From Salinicola halimionae (GTDB taxonomy: Bacteria > Pseudomonadota > Gammaproteobacteria > Pseudomonadales > Halomonadaceae), in the NCBI RefSeq assembly GCF_003206065.1, contig NZ_PZJQ01000004.1, positions 1,337,965-1,401,964 on the forward strand: a stretch of 64,000 nt of DNA, in the 5' to 3' direction. Position 1 is the first letter of the stretch. Each line of letters starts with the position of its first letter. Below are positions 1 through 7,552 of this stretch, one piece after another. The notes below the pieces were generated by a model, which worked only from the letters and a program-made list of their open reading frames with translations, had not been told where the DNA came from and did not search any database. A program made the translations under genes and the position numbers.

Positions 1-1000
1 TGGCAGCCACTTCGCAGCCAAACATGTCTTGCCACAGAGGATGACGCATCAAAGACAATGAAAATTATCTAATAAATTTTAAACACGCTACCGCCCCAAG
101 GTAATAACGGCATTCCCCGAAGCCACTTTCATCATTCATGCACAAACTTGATTCAAACAAACCAACATGACATCAAAATGTCTCTGACCTGCTGGCTTCC
201 TTGCTAATCAAATTTTATCGAATACTAAAAATCGAACGTAACACTACTAACGACTGACCGACGCAAAGCGCACTAAATTTGAGTGAGACCAATCCTTGTC
301 TCAGCCTGCCTACAAAGCAACCAATGCCAATTTCGTGCCAAGTTTATAAAAAAACACAATAAGATTACTATGTGGATACAAAACCACATAAGGAACTGTG
401 CAAAAACCAAGGCTTTGATGTTTTCACACCATCTAGACGTATTACTGATAGCGCCAAGGTGTGACGATTTCGCGACACGAAAAATGAAAAAACAGATTGG
501 AAAACACATACATGCTCATTAAAAAACAACAAAATAACACTATTTACTTTTAGAAACACATTTCCACAACCCCATATCCACGGCATATTTTTCATAAACT
601 TACGGACTTTTTGGTCCGAAACCGCATGTCCTGTAGGCAAAACGCGGAAAAAATCTACGCTACACAATAGACACAGAACCTGGATCAGCGAGCTGGATAG
701 CGCTTTTCCTTAGACTTACGAATAAGGCATGTCGCCGATTATAGACAAATTAATTTTTGGCGAAACCATATACTAACGCATTGTTTCATAAAGACACATT
801 TAAGTTTTCTTGCATCGCCATCAAAAATTTGCACCAGTATGAACAAAGCTAATTTTACTTGTTGCTTATCAGTGCAGGGTGATACACAAGCGCACCCAGG
901 AAGCCGGCGACTCATTCCTGACACATTGCCTTTATTCGCTAGATACGAGATAAATCACAAGTTATAATTGCCCCATCGTCTAATATTGGTAAGAATAAAG
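1..1000. other. AT-rich non-coding stretch upstream of yjbE
   Basis: Markedly more AT-rich than the coding DNA that follows. The open frames here are short (60-100 codons), lack ribosome binding sites, have odd composition (many Cys, Phe, His) and overlap each other on both strands, so I call no gene. A weak hairpin (CGGAC, six-base loop, GTCCG) lies at 603-618. The stretch may hold upstream regulatory DNA for the yjb operon or may be a scar of transferred DNA. Confidence 0.6.
963..968 (+). promoter_or_regulatory. Candidate -10 box of the yjbEFGH promoter
   Basis: A perfect TATAAT lies 89 bases upstream of the yjbE start. No good -35 hexamer is visible at 16-18 bases, so this would be an activator-dependent or stress-sigma promoter if real. 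Transcription from here would place the two hairpins at 1001-1035 in the 5' leader. Confidence 0.45.
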
Positions 1001-1035
1001 GTGGTCTTCGGACCACACTCGTTGGTTTAACCAAC
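1001..1035 (+). promoter_or_regulatory. Two tandem hairpins in the yjbE leader
   Basis: First hairpin 1001-1016: GTGGTC, loop TTCG, GACCAC, a six-pair stem with a UUCG tetraloop. Second hairpin 1021-1035: GTTGG, loop TTTAA, CCAAC. They end six bases before the AGGAGG ribosome binding site at 1041-1046. They could stabilise the abundant yjbE message or control access to the ribosome site; neither has a U tract, so they are not terminators. Confidence 0.55.
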
Positions 1036-1051
1036 AATTCAGGAGGTACTT

Positions 1052-1285
1052 ATGAAGAAGCTAGCCATCATGGCAGTCGCTTTAATGGCTGTCTCTTCTC
1101 TCGCCGCCGCCCAGGAAGTTGCAACGGGCAGTGCCGCCGGTGCCGGTACCGCTGCTAGCGCGTCGACAGCTTCGGCTGCCGGCACAAGCGCTGCAGCGTC
1201 GTCGGTCGGCGCACTGGCTGCTGCAGGTGGTAGTGATGGTACTACCGGAACGACCGGTACCACCGGTACGACCGGGACCCGGTAA
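1052..1285 (+). CDS. yjbE: YjbE-like small secreted Ala/Ser/Thr/Gly-rich protein
   Basis: First gene of a yjbEFGH operon, which in E. coli directs production of an extracellular polysaccharide. The 77-residue product has a clear signal peptide (MKK start, hydrophobic core, Ala-rich cleavage near residue 20 before QEV). The mature part is almost only Ala, Ser, Gly and Thr, ending in Thr-Gly-Thr repeats encoded by 9-bp DNA units. E. coli YjbE has the same size, low-complexity body and Thr/Gly-rich tail. The AGGAGG site at 1041-1046 fixes the start. The stop overlaps the next ATG (TAATG), but a terminator-like hairpin lies just beyond, so this gene is probably expressed more than those downstream. 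Molecular role unknown in the family. Confidence 0.85.
   Translation: MKKLAIMAVALMAVSSLAAAQEVATGSAAGAGTAASASTASAAGTSAAASSVGALAAAGGSDGTTGTTGTTGTTGTR
1241..1276 (+). repeat. Four 9-bp in-frame repeats in yjbE
   Basis: Units at 1241, 1250, 1259 and 1268, each a variant of ACGACCGGT, encode the Thr-Thr-Gly tail of YjbE. Copy-number change would alter only the length of the tail. Confidence 0.8.
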
Positions 1286-1983
1286 TGACAGCAGCACGTC
1301 ATTTCCGCTTGGAAGGCCGCCCTCGGGCGGTCTTCTTTTGTTTCCCCATGTTCGGCCTAACCGCCGCGAGTCTTGCCCTTTCCGGGTGCTCGATCGGCAG
1401 TGGACAATCGCCTCTGGACGTCGTCCCTGGGTTTTCCGGCGACGATACATCTGCTCGAGCGGAGTCGATTTCCTACGCATCATTGGATTTCCACGTCGCA
1501 GGCTTCGGCGGATTGGTCATTCTGGCGAGTCAGGCAGAGGACATGACCTATTGGCAGTTCCGCGATGAAGCGACGATCGCTTTGAAGGATGGCTATCTGC
1601 ACAGCAGCGCTGGCCTGGAACAAAACTTGATAGATACCCGGATTACCGACAGGGACGGCAATGACCTCGACAGGCTCCCCTGGCGTCAGGCGTCATCGTC
1701 GGTCTCCTACCGCATCACTCGCGAGTGGCGAACGTCGGAAGGCTACGCGCATCGTGGACAGGCAGACGCCACGCTGAGGTGCGAAGCCAGCACCTCGAAC
1801 ACCGAACTGCCGTTAACCTCTCGCGCACTGCAAACCTGCCACGAGACGCTCGACTGGGATACCGGCGACGTCACGCAGAGCACGCTATGGCGGGCTCCGG
1901 GGGATGGGCGTCTATGGGCCGTTGAAACTCAGCCGTGGCCTGATGCACCAACATTCGACTGGAAAGTGGCGCGTCCGTGGTGA
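1285..1983 (+). CDS. yjbF: YjbF/GfcB family outer-membrane lipoprotein
   Basis: Second gene of the yjb operon, family of group-4-capsule GfcB/YmcC lipoproteins. A lipobox (LALSGC, Cys at residue 35 from this start) marks lipid attachment; the body (about 195 residues) is soluble and beta-rich in style. Start is uncertain. The ATG at 1285 overlaps the yjbE stop and gives an arginine-rich n-region but a long 34-residue leader. The ATG at 1348 gives a 13-residue leader without positive charge, lacks a ribosome site, and would place the start just after the hairpin at 1313-1334. I keep 1285. A 247-base gap with no convincing gene precedes yjbG. Confidence 0.8.
   Translation: MTAARHFRLEGRPRAVFFCFPMFGLTAASLALSGCSIGSGQSPLDVVPGFSGDDTSARAESISYASLDFHVAGFGGLVILASQAEDMTYWQFRDEATIALKDGYLHSSAGLEQNLIDTRITDRDGNDLDRLPWRQASSSVSYRITREWRTSEGYAHRGQADATLRCEASTSNTELPLTSRALQTCHETLDWDTGDVTQSTLWRAPGDGRLWAVETQPWPDAPTFDWKVARPW
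1313..1340 (+). terminator. Terminator-like hairpin (attenuator) between yjbE and yjbF
   Basis: Ten-pair stem AAGGCCGCCC (1313-1322), loop TC, GGGCGGTCTT (1325-1334) with one G-U pair, then a T-rich run to 1340. It sits just past the yjbE stop and inside or just before the yjbF leader. It probably ends most transcripts after yjbE, with read-through for yjbFGH. Confidence 0.65.
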
Positions 1984-2230
1984 CTAACTGCACGCCCATA
2001 ACGAATAGCCCGGACAGCGTGCGGATTGCCCAAGGTCACAGTTGTGAGATGGGCATCGAACGAGACGAAAACCGAACAAGATCGCCCGACGTATCGCAAC
2101 ACGAAAAGTGAGCGGATGAGCTTAGCCGAACAGGTCTTTAGCCGGAAAGCGTTCCGACTGGGTAAAGGTTGGACGAAATGCGTGACGAGACAGGGATCTC
2201 CGTGAAGCCAATCAAGGATGAGATCGACAC

Positions 2231-3046
2231 ATGGTAACCCCCCATAACCGGCTGCCACAGACCGCTCGCTGGATACTCGCGATCGCACTGTGGGGTCTGG
2301 TCAGTACGGCTGAAGCTCAGGATGACACCGAGCCAACATCGACCTTCACCATTGATATCGAAGGACATCAACCGCCGTCGCAATCTCCTTCTCTCCTCGA
2401 TGCCTGGCTCACAGTGGAACGCGAAGCCCCCGTGAACTGGTCACGCGCCTTTGTGGTGCGCGACGCATTGGCAGCAGAGGGTCGGCAACGTCAACGACGG
2501 TTGGAAACAGAGCTCGACGGACTCGCCATGCAAGCTCGATTGTTGAATGCGCCGGCGATTGGTGACGGGCTCGAGTCCTGGAGAGAAGCCCTGAACAAGC
2601 TGAACAAGGGCCGAGTGCCCGGCCGGGTTGATCCTACCTGGTTAATGGCGCATCTGCGTCAGGTGCCGCGTATCGAAGACGTCGACGAACTGGGTTGGTG
2701 CAGCACCCCTGACTGGGTCGAAGCGTGGACCCCGCTGGGCGTCAAACGCCTGGCATGGCAACCGGGAATGACCACGGACACGCTGATGGATCAGCTCCCC
2801 AAGGATGCCTACGCGCGCGCCGATACTTTGCAACTGGTGACCCCTCAGGGAGAAATACGCAAGTTGGGTATCGCCGCCTGGAATCATGATCAAGCACCAC
2901 TGGTACCCGGCATCCGCGCGATTATCGCCTTGCCGCTGGAATCGGTCGGAGCGCAATGGGTTGATATGGCACTTCCCCAGTTTCTATCCACCCGTTTGCC
3001 CGGTGATGACTGCATCACGGTCGATCCCGCCAATCTTTATCAGTAA
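2231..3046 (+). CDS. yjbG: YjbG/GfcC family periplasmic polysaccharide protein
   Basis: Third gene of the yjb set; the GfcC/YjbG family is periplasmic and needed for export or assembly of capsule-like polysaccharide. 271 residues. The signal peptide has an Arg-containing n-region, hydrophobic residues 14-26 and an AEA-Q cleavage near residue 29. The body has the GfcC pattern: a helical first half and a C-terminal part with an LPLxSVGAQW-type segment and a late conserved Cys near residue 259. A modest AAGGA site precedes the start. It lies 3 bases from yjbH, so the two are surely co-transcribed. Confidence 0.8.
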   Translation: MVTPHNRLPQTARWILAIALWGLVSTAEAQDDTEPTSTFTIDIEGHQPPSQSPSLLDAWLTVEREAPVNWSRAFVVRDALAAEGRQRQRRLETELDGLAMQARLLNAPAIGDGLESWREALNKLNKGRVPGRVDPTWLMAHLRQVPRIEDVDELGWCSTPDWVEAWTPLGVKRLAWQPGMTTDTLMDQLPKDAYARADTLQLVTPQGEIRKLGIAAWNHDQAPLVPGIRAIIALPLESVGAQWVDMALPQFLSTRLPGDDCITVDPANLYQ

Positions 3047-3049
3047 GCC

Positions 3050-5191
3050 ATGCTCATGACGACACTTGCAGATCGCCGCTGGACCCTGCTGCGCTTTCTC
3101 ACGCCGGCGATGGGCGTCTCGCTCCCGATGTTGATAGCTTACTCGCCGATCGCCCATGCGGAACTGGGGCAGGCTCGAACCGATTTCGGCGGCATCGGGT
3201 TGATGCAGACCCCGACAGCACGCATGGCGCCGCTGGGAGACATTTCTCTCAATCACAGCCATGTATCACCTTATCTTCGCTACAACATCAGCTTTCAACC
3301 CATGGACTGGTTGGAAGCAGGCTTTCGTTATACGGCGATCACTAACCAGGATTACCCCGCCTCCAGCGACCCCGGGCGTTCTTATCTGGATAAAGGCATA
3401 GACTTCAAATTGCGGCTATTGAAGGAAGATCGCGACTCCCCCGCCGTGGCGTTGGGATTTCGCGACTTCGGCGGTACCGGTCTGTTCGGTAGCGAATATT
3501 TGGTCGCCAGCAAGCGCTGGTACAACTTCGACTTCTCCCTCGGATTGGGCTGGGGTTACCTGGGGGCTGGAGGGGGTATCGACAATCCCTTATCTGCCCT
3601 ATCGGACCGTTTCGATGAACGTTCCAGTGAAAATCCGGAAGAAGCGGGTGATTTCGAGTTTGGCAATCTGTTCAGTGGCGACATGGGCCTGTTCGGCGGC
3701 GTCGAGTATCAGACCCCATGGAGTCCGCTCACGCTGCAGCTCGAGTACGATGGTAACGCCTACCGCAGCGAACCGTTCGATAGCCCTATCTCGCAAGACT
3801 CCCCGGTTAATTTGGGAGCTCGACTGGCGCTCAATGACAACATTTCTCTGAGCGCCGGCTGGGAGCGCGGCAATACAGCCATGTTCGGGATTACCTTCCG
3901 AGGGAATCTCGCCGGCGTCTCACAACCCAAGACGAACGACCCGTTACCCGCCACGCTACAGGCTGCACCTCGTCACACCACGCGAGACTGGGATAAGGTC
4001 ACGGCGGATCTGCAGGACAATGCCGGCATGCGCGTACGGCGTATCACCCGTGATGACGACGAACTGATCGTCGAGGCGGAAGCGACCAAATACCGTTCGA
4101 TGCTGGAAAGCGAGGATCGCGCCAATCGCATCCTCAACAATCACACGGCGGAAAATATCGGAACCTACCGCTACCGTTGGCAAAGCGTCGGCATGAGCTT
4201 GCGCGACGATGTCCACGATCGCCAAGCCTATCTCAACGCCGCCAGCTCCGCCGCCCACGATCAGCAATATCATTACGGACTGTATGCGTCGGCACTAACC
4301 CAGCCGAGCGACATCCCGCCCAGCGGCGACGTGCTCTATCAGAGTAATCTGGACCAGTTCACCTGGAGCCTGTCACCCGGTCTAAACCAGAACCTGGGCG
4401 GCCCAGACGGTTATCTCTATCAGCTCTACGCCAAGCTGGATGCCGAGTACCGCACGGATCCGAACGGCTGGTTCAGCGGTCGCGCAGCGCTGAATCTGGC
4501 CGATAACTTCGACGACTACGAATACGTTGCCAACTCGCAGCTGCCGCGTGTGCGCACCAATATCAACCGCTATCTGGAGGAGACCAGCCTCGGGATCTAC
4601 AATCTGCAATACACCCGCACCATGCGTTTTGGCCAGGACTGGTACGGCATGGCCTATGGCGGCCTTCTCGAAATGATGTATGCGGGCGCCGGCGGCGAAG
4701 TGCTCTACCGCCCGTTCAACAGCCCGGTGGCGTTCGGCGTCGATCTCAATTGGGTCAAACAGCGCGATTTCGATCAGCGCTTCGACATGCGTGACTACGA
4801 CACCTGGACCGGACACGCCACGGCCTATATCGAAACCGGTATCGAGGACGTGCTGGCTCAGGTCAGCGTAGGTCGATACCTGGCACAGGATGTCGGTGCA
4901 ACGTTCGACCTGTCTCGCCAGTTCGATTCGGGCGTTCGGATCGGCGCCTGGGCAACACTAACGGATGCCGGCGATGACTACGGTGAAGGCAGCTTCGATA
5001 AGGGACTCTACGTCTCGATCCCGTTCGATGCCTTCTTCTCCGAATCCAGCCGTAGCAGCACGACCATCGCCTGGCAGCCGTTGACGCGGGATGGCGGCGC
5101 GCGTCTCGCCCGTCGTTATACGCTGTACGGGCTGACTCAGGATCGCGACATGGGCCACTACTGGGACGACTACGACCAGCTCTGGAAGTAG
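3050..5191 (+). CDS. yjbH: YjbH/GfcD family outer-membrane beta-barrel protein
   Basis: Last gene of the operon. YjbH/GfcD (DUF940) proteins are large outer-membrane barrels thought to export or anchor exopolysaccharide. 713 residues, near the family norm of about 700. Signal peptide with AHA-ELG cleavage around residue 37. The start of the mature protein (FGGIGLMQTPTARMAPLG, near residue 46) is the hallmark N-terminal motif of the family. The rest alternates aromatic and polar residues as expected of beta strands and has the recurrent LxAxY/LxLxxN patterns. A strong terminator follows at 5224-5248. Confidence 0.87.
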   Translation: MLMTTLADRRWTLLRFLTPAMGVSLPMLIAYSPIAHAELGQARTDFGGIGLMQTPTARMAPLGDISLNHSHVSPYLRYNISFQPMDWLEAGFRYTAITNQDYPASSDPGRSYLDKGIDFKLRLLKEDRDSPAVALGFRDFGGTGLFGSEYLVASKRWYNFDFSLGLGWGYLGAGGGIDNPLSALSDRFDERSSENPEEAGDFEFGNLFSGDMGLFGGVEYQTPWSPLTLQLEYDGNAYRSEPFDSPISQDSPVNLGARLALNDNISLSAGWERGNTAMFGITFRGNLAGVSQPKTNDPLPATLQAAPRHTTRDWDKVTADLQDNAGMRVRRITRDDDELIVEAEATKYRSMLESEDRANRILNNHTAENIGTYRYRWQSVGMSLRDDVHDRQAYLNAASSAAHDQQYHYGLYASALTQPSDIPPSGDVLYQSNLDQFTWSLSPGLNQNLGGPDGYLYQLYAKLDAEYRTDPNGWFSGRAALNLADNFDDYEYVANSQLPRVRTNINRYLEETSLGIYNLQYTRTMRFGQDWYGMAYGGLLEMMYAGAGGEVLYRPFNSPVAFGVDLNWVKQRDFDQRFDMRDYDTWTGHATAYIETGIEDVLAQVSVGRYLAQDVGATFDLSRQFDSGVRIGAWATLTDAGDDYGEGSFDKGLYVSIPFDAFFSESSRSSTTIAWQPLTRDGGARLARRYTLYGLTQDRDMGHYWDDYDQLWK

Positions 5192-5223
5192 CATGTCTCA
5201 TGGCCTGAACGTTTTGCTTTGCC

Positions 5224-5248
5224 ACGGCGCCTCCGAGGCGTCGTTTTT
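5224..5248 (+). terminator. Rho-independent terminator of the yjb operon
   Basis: Stem ACGGCGCCT (5224-5232), loop CCG, AGGCGTCGT (5236-5244) with one G-U pair, followed by TTTTT (5244-5248). It lies 33 bases after the yjbH stop. Confidence 0.85.
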
Positions 5249-5379
5249 CTGGCTGTCTTCTGGGCCGATGGATCGCTGAAGTTCGATACCCAGATCGACA
5301 CCATTGAGTGCCGGATCCGGCCAGTCAATCCATGGACAGGCGTTACAATGGCTCCGAGAGATGACCAGGACTCGCCACC

Positions 5380-6747
5380 ATGCTCGATCCTCAACAGTGC
5401 CGAAGTGCACGTTTGGCCCGTGACGCCCGATTCGATGGCAGCTTCTTCATTGCCGTCAGTACCACAGGCATTTTCTGTCGCCCCGTCTGCCCGGCGACAC
5501 TGCCGCAGGAGCGCCACGTGCGCTACTTTGAATCGGCCGTCGCCGCATCCAGCGCCGGCTATCGCCCTTGCCTGCGCTGCCGACCGGACAGCGCGCCGGA
5601 TTCCCCCGCCTGGCTGGGTACCCGGACCACACTAACGCGTGCAATACGCCTGATCGACGACGGCGCGCTACAGGATGGCGATATTTCCTCTCTCTGCAAG
5701 AGGCTGGGTATCGGTGAACGCTATCTGCGCCAGCTTTTCCAACGCCGCTTCGGCGTGTCGCCCAAAGCCTACTCGCTTTACCGTCAGTGCCTATTTGCCA
5801 AGAAACTGCTTCACGAAACGGCGCTGCCGGTCGTCGATATCGCTCATGCCAGCGGATTTGCGAGCCTGCGGCGGTTCAACGATGCCTTCAAACGTCAGAT
5901 GTTGCTGACACCCACTGACATCCGGCGACGTCGCAGTCGCCAGAGTGCCGCCCTGAACCTGAAACTGGCCTACCGTCCACCCTATCGATGGGAACGGTTA
6001 CGCCATTTCTACGCGGTTCACGTCATCGAGGGCCTGGAGTGGATCGGCGAGCACTCGATCGGCCGCACGATCCGCTATGGGACAACGACCGGTCACTTCG
6101 AGGCCGTACACGACCCCGCGCGCAATCAGTTCGACGTGACGCTGGAATTGAGCGAGCTTGGCGATCTCAACGCGATCGTTCGCCAGATCCGCCGTATGCT
6201 GGACCTGGACGCCGATACCCAAGTCATCGAGGATCACCTGAGGCAATGCGTTCCCGATCTGGCGCTCGCCGAGGGGCTGCGTTTGCCGGGATCCTGGGAC
6301 GTGTTCGAGGCCGGCGTCCGCGCCGTCCTGGGCCAGCAGATCTCGATTGCCGCCGCCAACCGGCTAATCCAGCAGTTGGTCGATCAGCTCGGCGAAGGCG
6401 GCGATCAGAAGCGCCGGCGCTTCCCCACTCCTGAAGCCATCGCCGCCAGCGATCTGAGCTTTCTGAAATTGCCCGGTAGCCGCCGCGAGACTGTTCGCCG
6501 GTTGGCGACTGCCTACGCCAGCGGTGAGATCGACAATGATCCCCAACAATGGCTCTCGCTCAAGGGGATCGGCCCTTGGACGGCCAACGTGGTCGCTTTC
6601 CGTGGTCATGGAGATCCGGATATCTGGCTCGATAACGATGTCGGCGTGCGTCGCGCACTCGCCGCACTGACGACATCGATCGACCCCGCTGTCGCCTCGC
6701 CTTGGCGCAGCTACCTCACGCTACAATTGTGGAATCAGATCCTATGA
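5380..6747 (+). CDS. alkA: Ada-type/AraC/AlkA fusion: DNA-3-methyladenine glycosylase II
   Basis: Removes alkylated bases from DNA and probably senses methylation. Domains: Ada zinc/methyl-acceptor domain, residues 1-80, with Cys33, Cys37, Cys64 and Cys67 (FCRPVC and CLRC motifs; the first Cys of FCRPxC accepts methyl groups in Ada); AraC-type helix-turn-helix, about 85-185; AlkA N-terminal domain; HhH-GPD glycosylase domain with the hairpin LKGIGPW at 394-400 and the catalytic Asp expected at 418 or 420 in WLDNDVG. The Ada C-terminal methyltransferase domain is absent and is supplied by the next gene, whose ATG overlaps this stop (ATGA). So the pair divides between two chains what Ada and AlkA do in E. 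coli. Length (455) is normal for this fusion class. Confidence 0.9.
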   Translation: MLDPQQCRSARLARDARFDGSFFIAVSTTGIFCRPVCPATLPQERHVRYFESAVAASSAGYRPCLRCRPDSAPDSPAWLGTRTTLTRAIRLIDDGALQDGDISSLCKRLGIGERYLRQLFQRRFGVSPKAYSLYRQCLFAKKLLHETALPVVDIAHASGFASLRRFNDAFKRQMLLTPTDIRRRRSRQSAALNLKLAYRPPYRWERLRHFYAVHVIEGLEWIGEHSIGRTIRYGTTTGHFEAVHDPARNQFDVTLELSELGDLNAIVRQIRRMLDLDADTQVIEDHLRQCVPDLALAEGLRLPGSWDVFEAGVRAVLGQQISIAAANRLIQQLVDQLGEGGDQKRRRFPTPEAIAASDLSFLKLPGSRRETVRRLATAYASGEIDNDPQQWLSLKGIGPWTANVVAFRGHGDPDIWLDNDVGVRRALAALTTSIDPAVASPWRSYLTLQLWNQIL

Positions 6748-7274
6748 AACGCTTCTTGCCCTTCGATGATCCGCGGCTTCCGGCACGTCATGACGACTAC
6801 GTGCATATTTATCACCCGCCTGCATCGACTCCGCTCGGCCCCATCGTGATACGCGCAACCGACCACGGCCTGACCTGGCTGGCGTTTTCTAACGGCACCG
6901 ACGTCGCCGAGCAAACCAATGCCATTACCGAGCGCTGCGCAGAGCAGCTGGAGGCGTATTTTCGAGCTGAGCTGACAGTATTCGATTTACCTCTCGCGCC
7001 ACGCGGAACCGACTTCCAGATTCGCGTGTGGCAGGTGCTGCAAGCCATCCCCTTCGGTCAGACGCGTAGCTATCGCGAAATCGCCGTCGCCATCGGCACA
7101 CCACTCGCGGTGAGAGCGGTCGGCGCCGCGAACGGACGCAATCCCCTGTCGCTGATCGTTCCCTGTCACCGAGTCATTGGGAGCAACGGCAAACTGACCG
7201 GTTACGCTGGCGGGCTCGATAGAAAGCGCTGGTTACTCCAACATGAGGTATCCATACTTCAGCGCTCATCATGA
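6744..7274 (+). CDS. ogt: Methylated-DNA--protein-cysteine methyltransferase
   Basis: Suicide repair enzyme that moves the methyl group from O6-methylguanine to its own Cys. 176 residues with the active-site motif PCHRV (Cys141), an upstream RAVGAANGRNP helix and the C-terminal LTGYAGGLDRKRWLL segment, all standard for Ogt/MGMT. The start at 6744 is chosen because it forms a 4-base ATGA overlap with the glycosylase stop; an upstream in-frame ATG at 6702 would overlap that gene by 46 bases. The coupling suggests both are induced together by alkylation through the Ada-like domain of the first protein. Confidence 0.92.
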   Translation: MKRFLPFDDPRLPARHDDYVHIYHPPASTPLGPIVIRATDHGLTWLAFSNGTDVAEQTNAITERCAEQLEAYFRAELTVFDLPLAPRGTDFQIRVWQVLQAIPFGQTRSYREIAVAIGTPLAVRAVGAANGRNPLSLIVPCHRVIGSNGKLTGYAGGLDRKRWLLQHEVSILQRSS

Positions 7275-7310
7275 ATGAGTGCTTTTACCTGTATCAGTGG
7301 CCAATAATCA

Positions 7311-7343
7311 CCGACAGGGCAATGCCATTCGTCACCCTGTCGG
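7311..7343. repeat. Inverted repeat after ogt
   Basis: CCGACAGGG (7311-7319) and CCCTGTCGG (7335-7343), perfect 9-bp arms around a 15-base gap, 37 bases after the ogt stop. There is no T run, so it is either a factor-dependent terminator or a protein site. Confidence 0.4.
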
Positions 7344-7552
7344 CCGAAACTTAAAAGACCCTAAAAAGACTGAAGCAAGTCTCTATAAGATAGGATTATC
7401 GGCCGTTATCTCTTTATCTTTAGCGTTTAATCCCCCAATAAGTTGACTAAAAAACCAAAATGTAAACAAAAGTAACAAAGCAAGAAGCGTAGTCGACTAA
7501 CCAAGGTCATCCGCTTACTTTTCAGCTACCAACCTAAATTGAGGTAGCGATC

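Noticed and set aside
283-924. Overlapping frames of 60-99 codons in the AT-rich left end
   Set aside because: No ribosome sites, both strands open in the same DNA, Cys/Phe/His-rich products; typical chance frames.
1119-1568. Plus-strand Arg/Pro-rich frame over yjbE/yjbF
   Set aside because: Alternate-frame shadow; the signal peptide, lipobox and family patterns support the other frame.
1984-2230. Small frame (29 codons from about 2116) between yjbF and yjbG
   Set aside because: Too short, no conserved pattern, and other yjb/gfc operons have no gene here that I recall.
7402-7409. GCCGTTAT as a sigma-28 -10 for the chemoreceptor
   Set aside because: No TAAA-type -35 at 11 bases; only six of eight -10 positions match.
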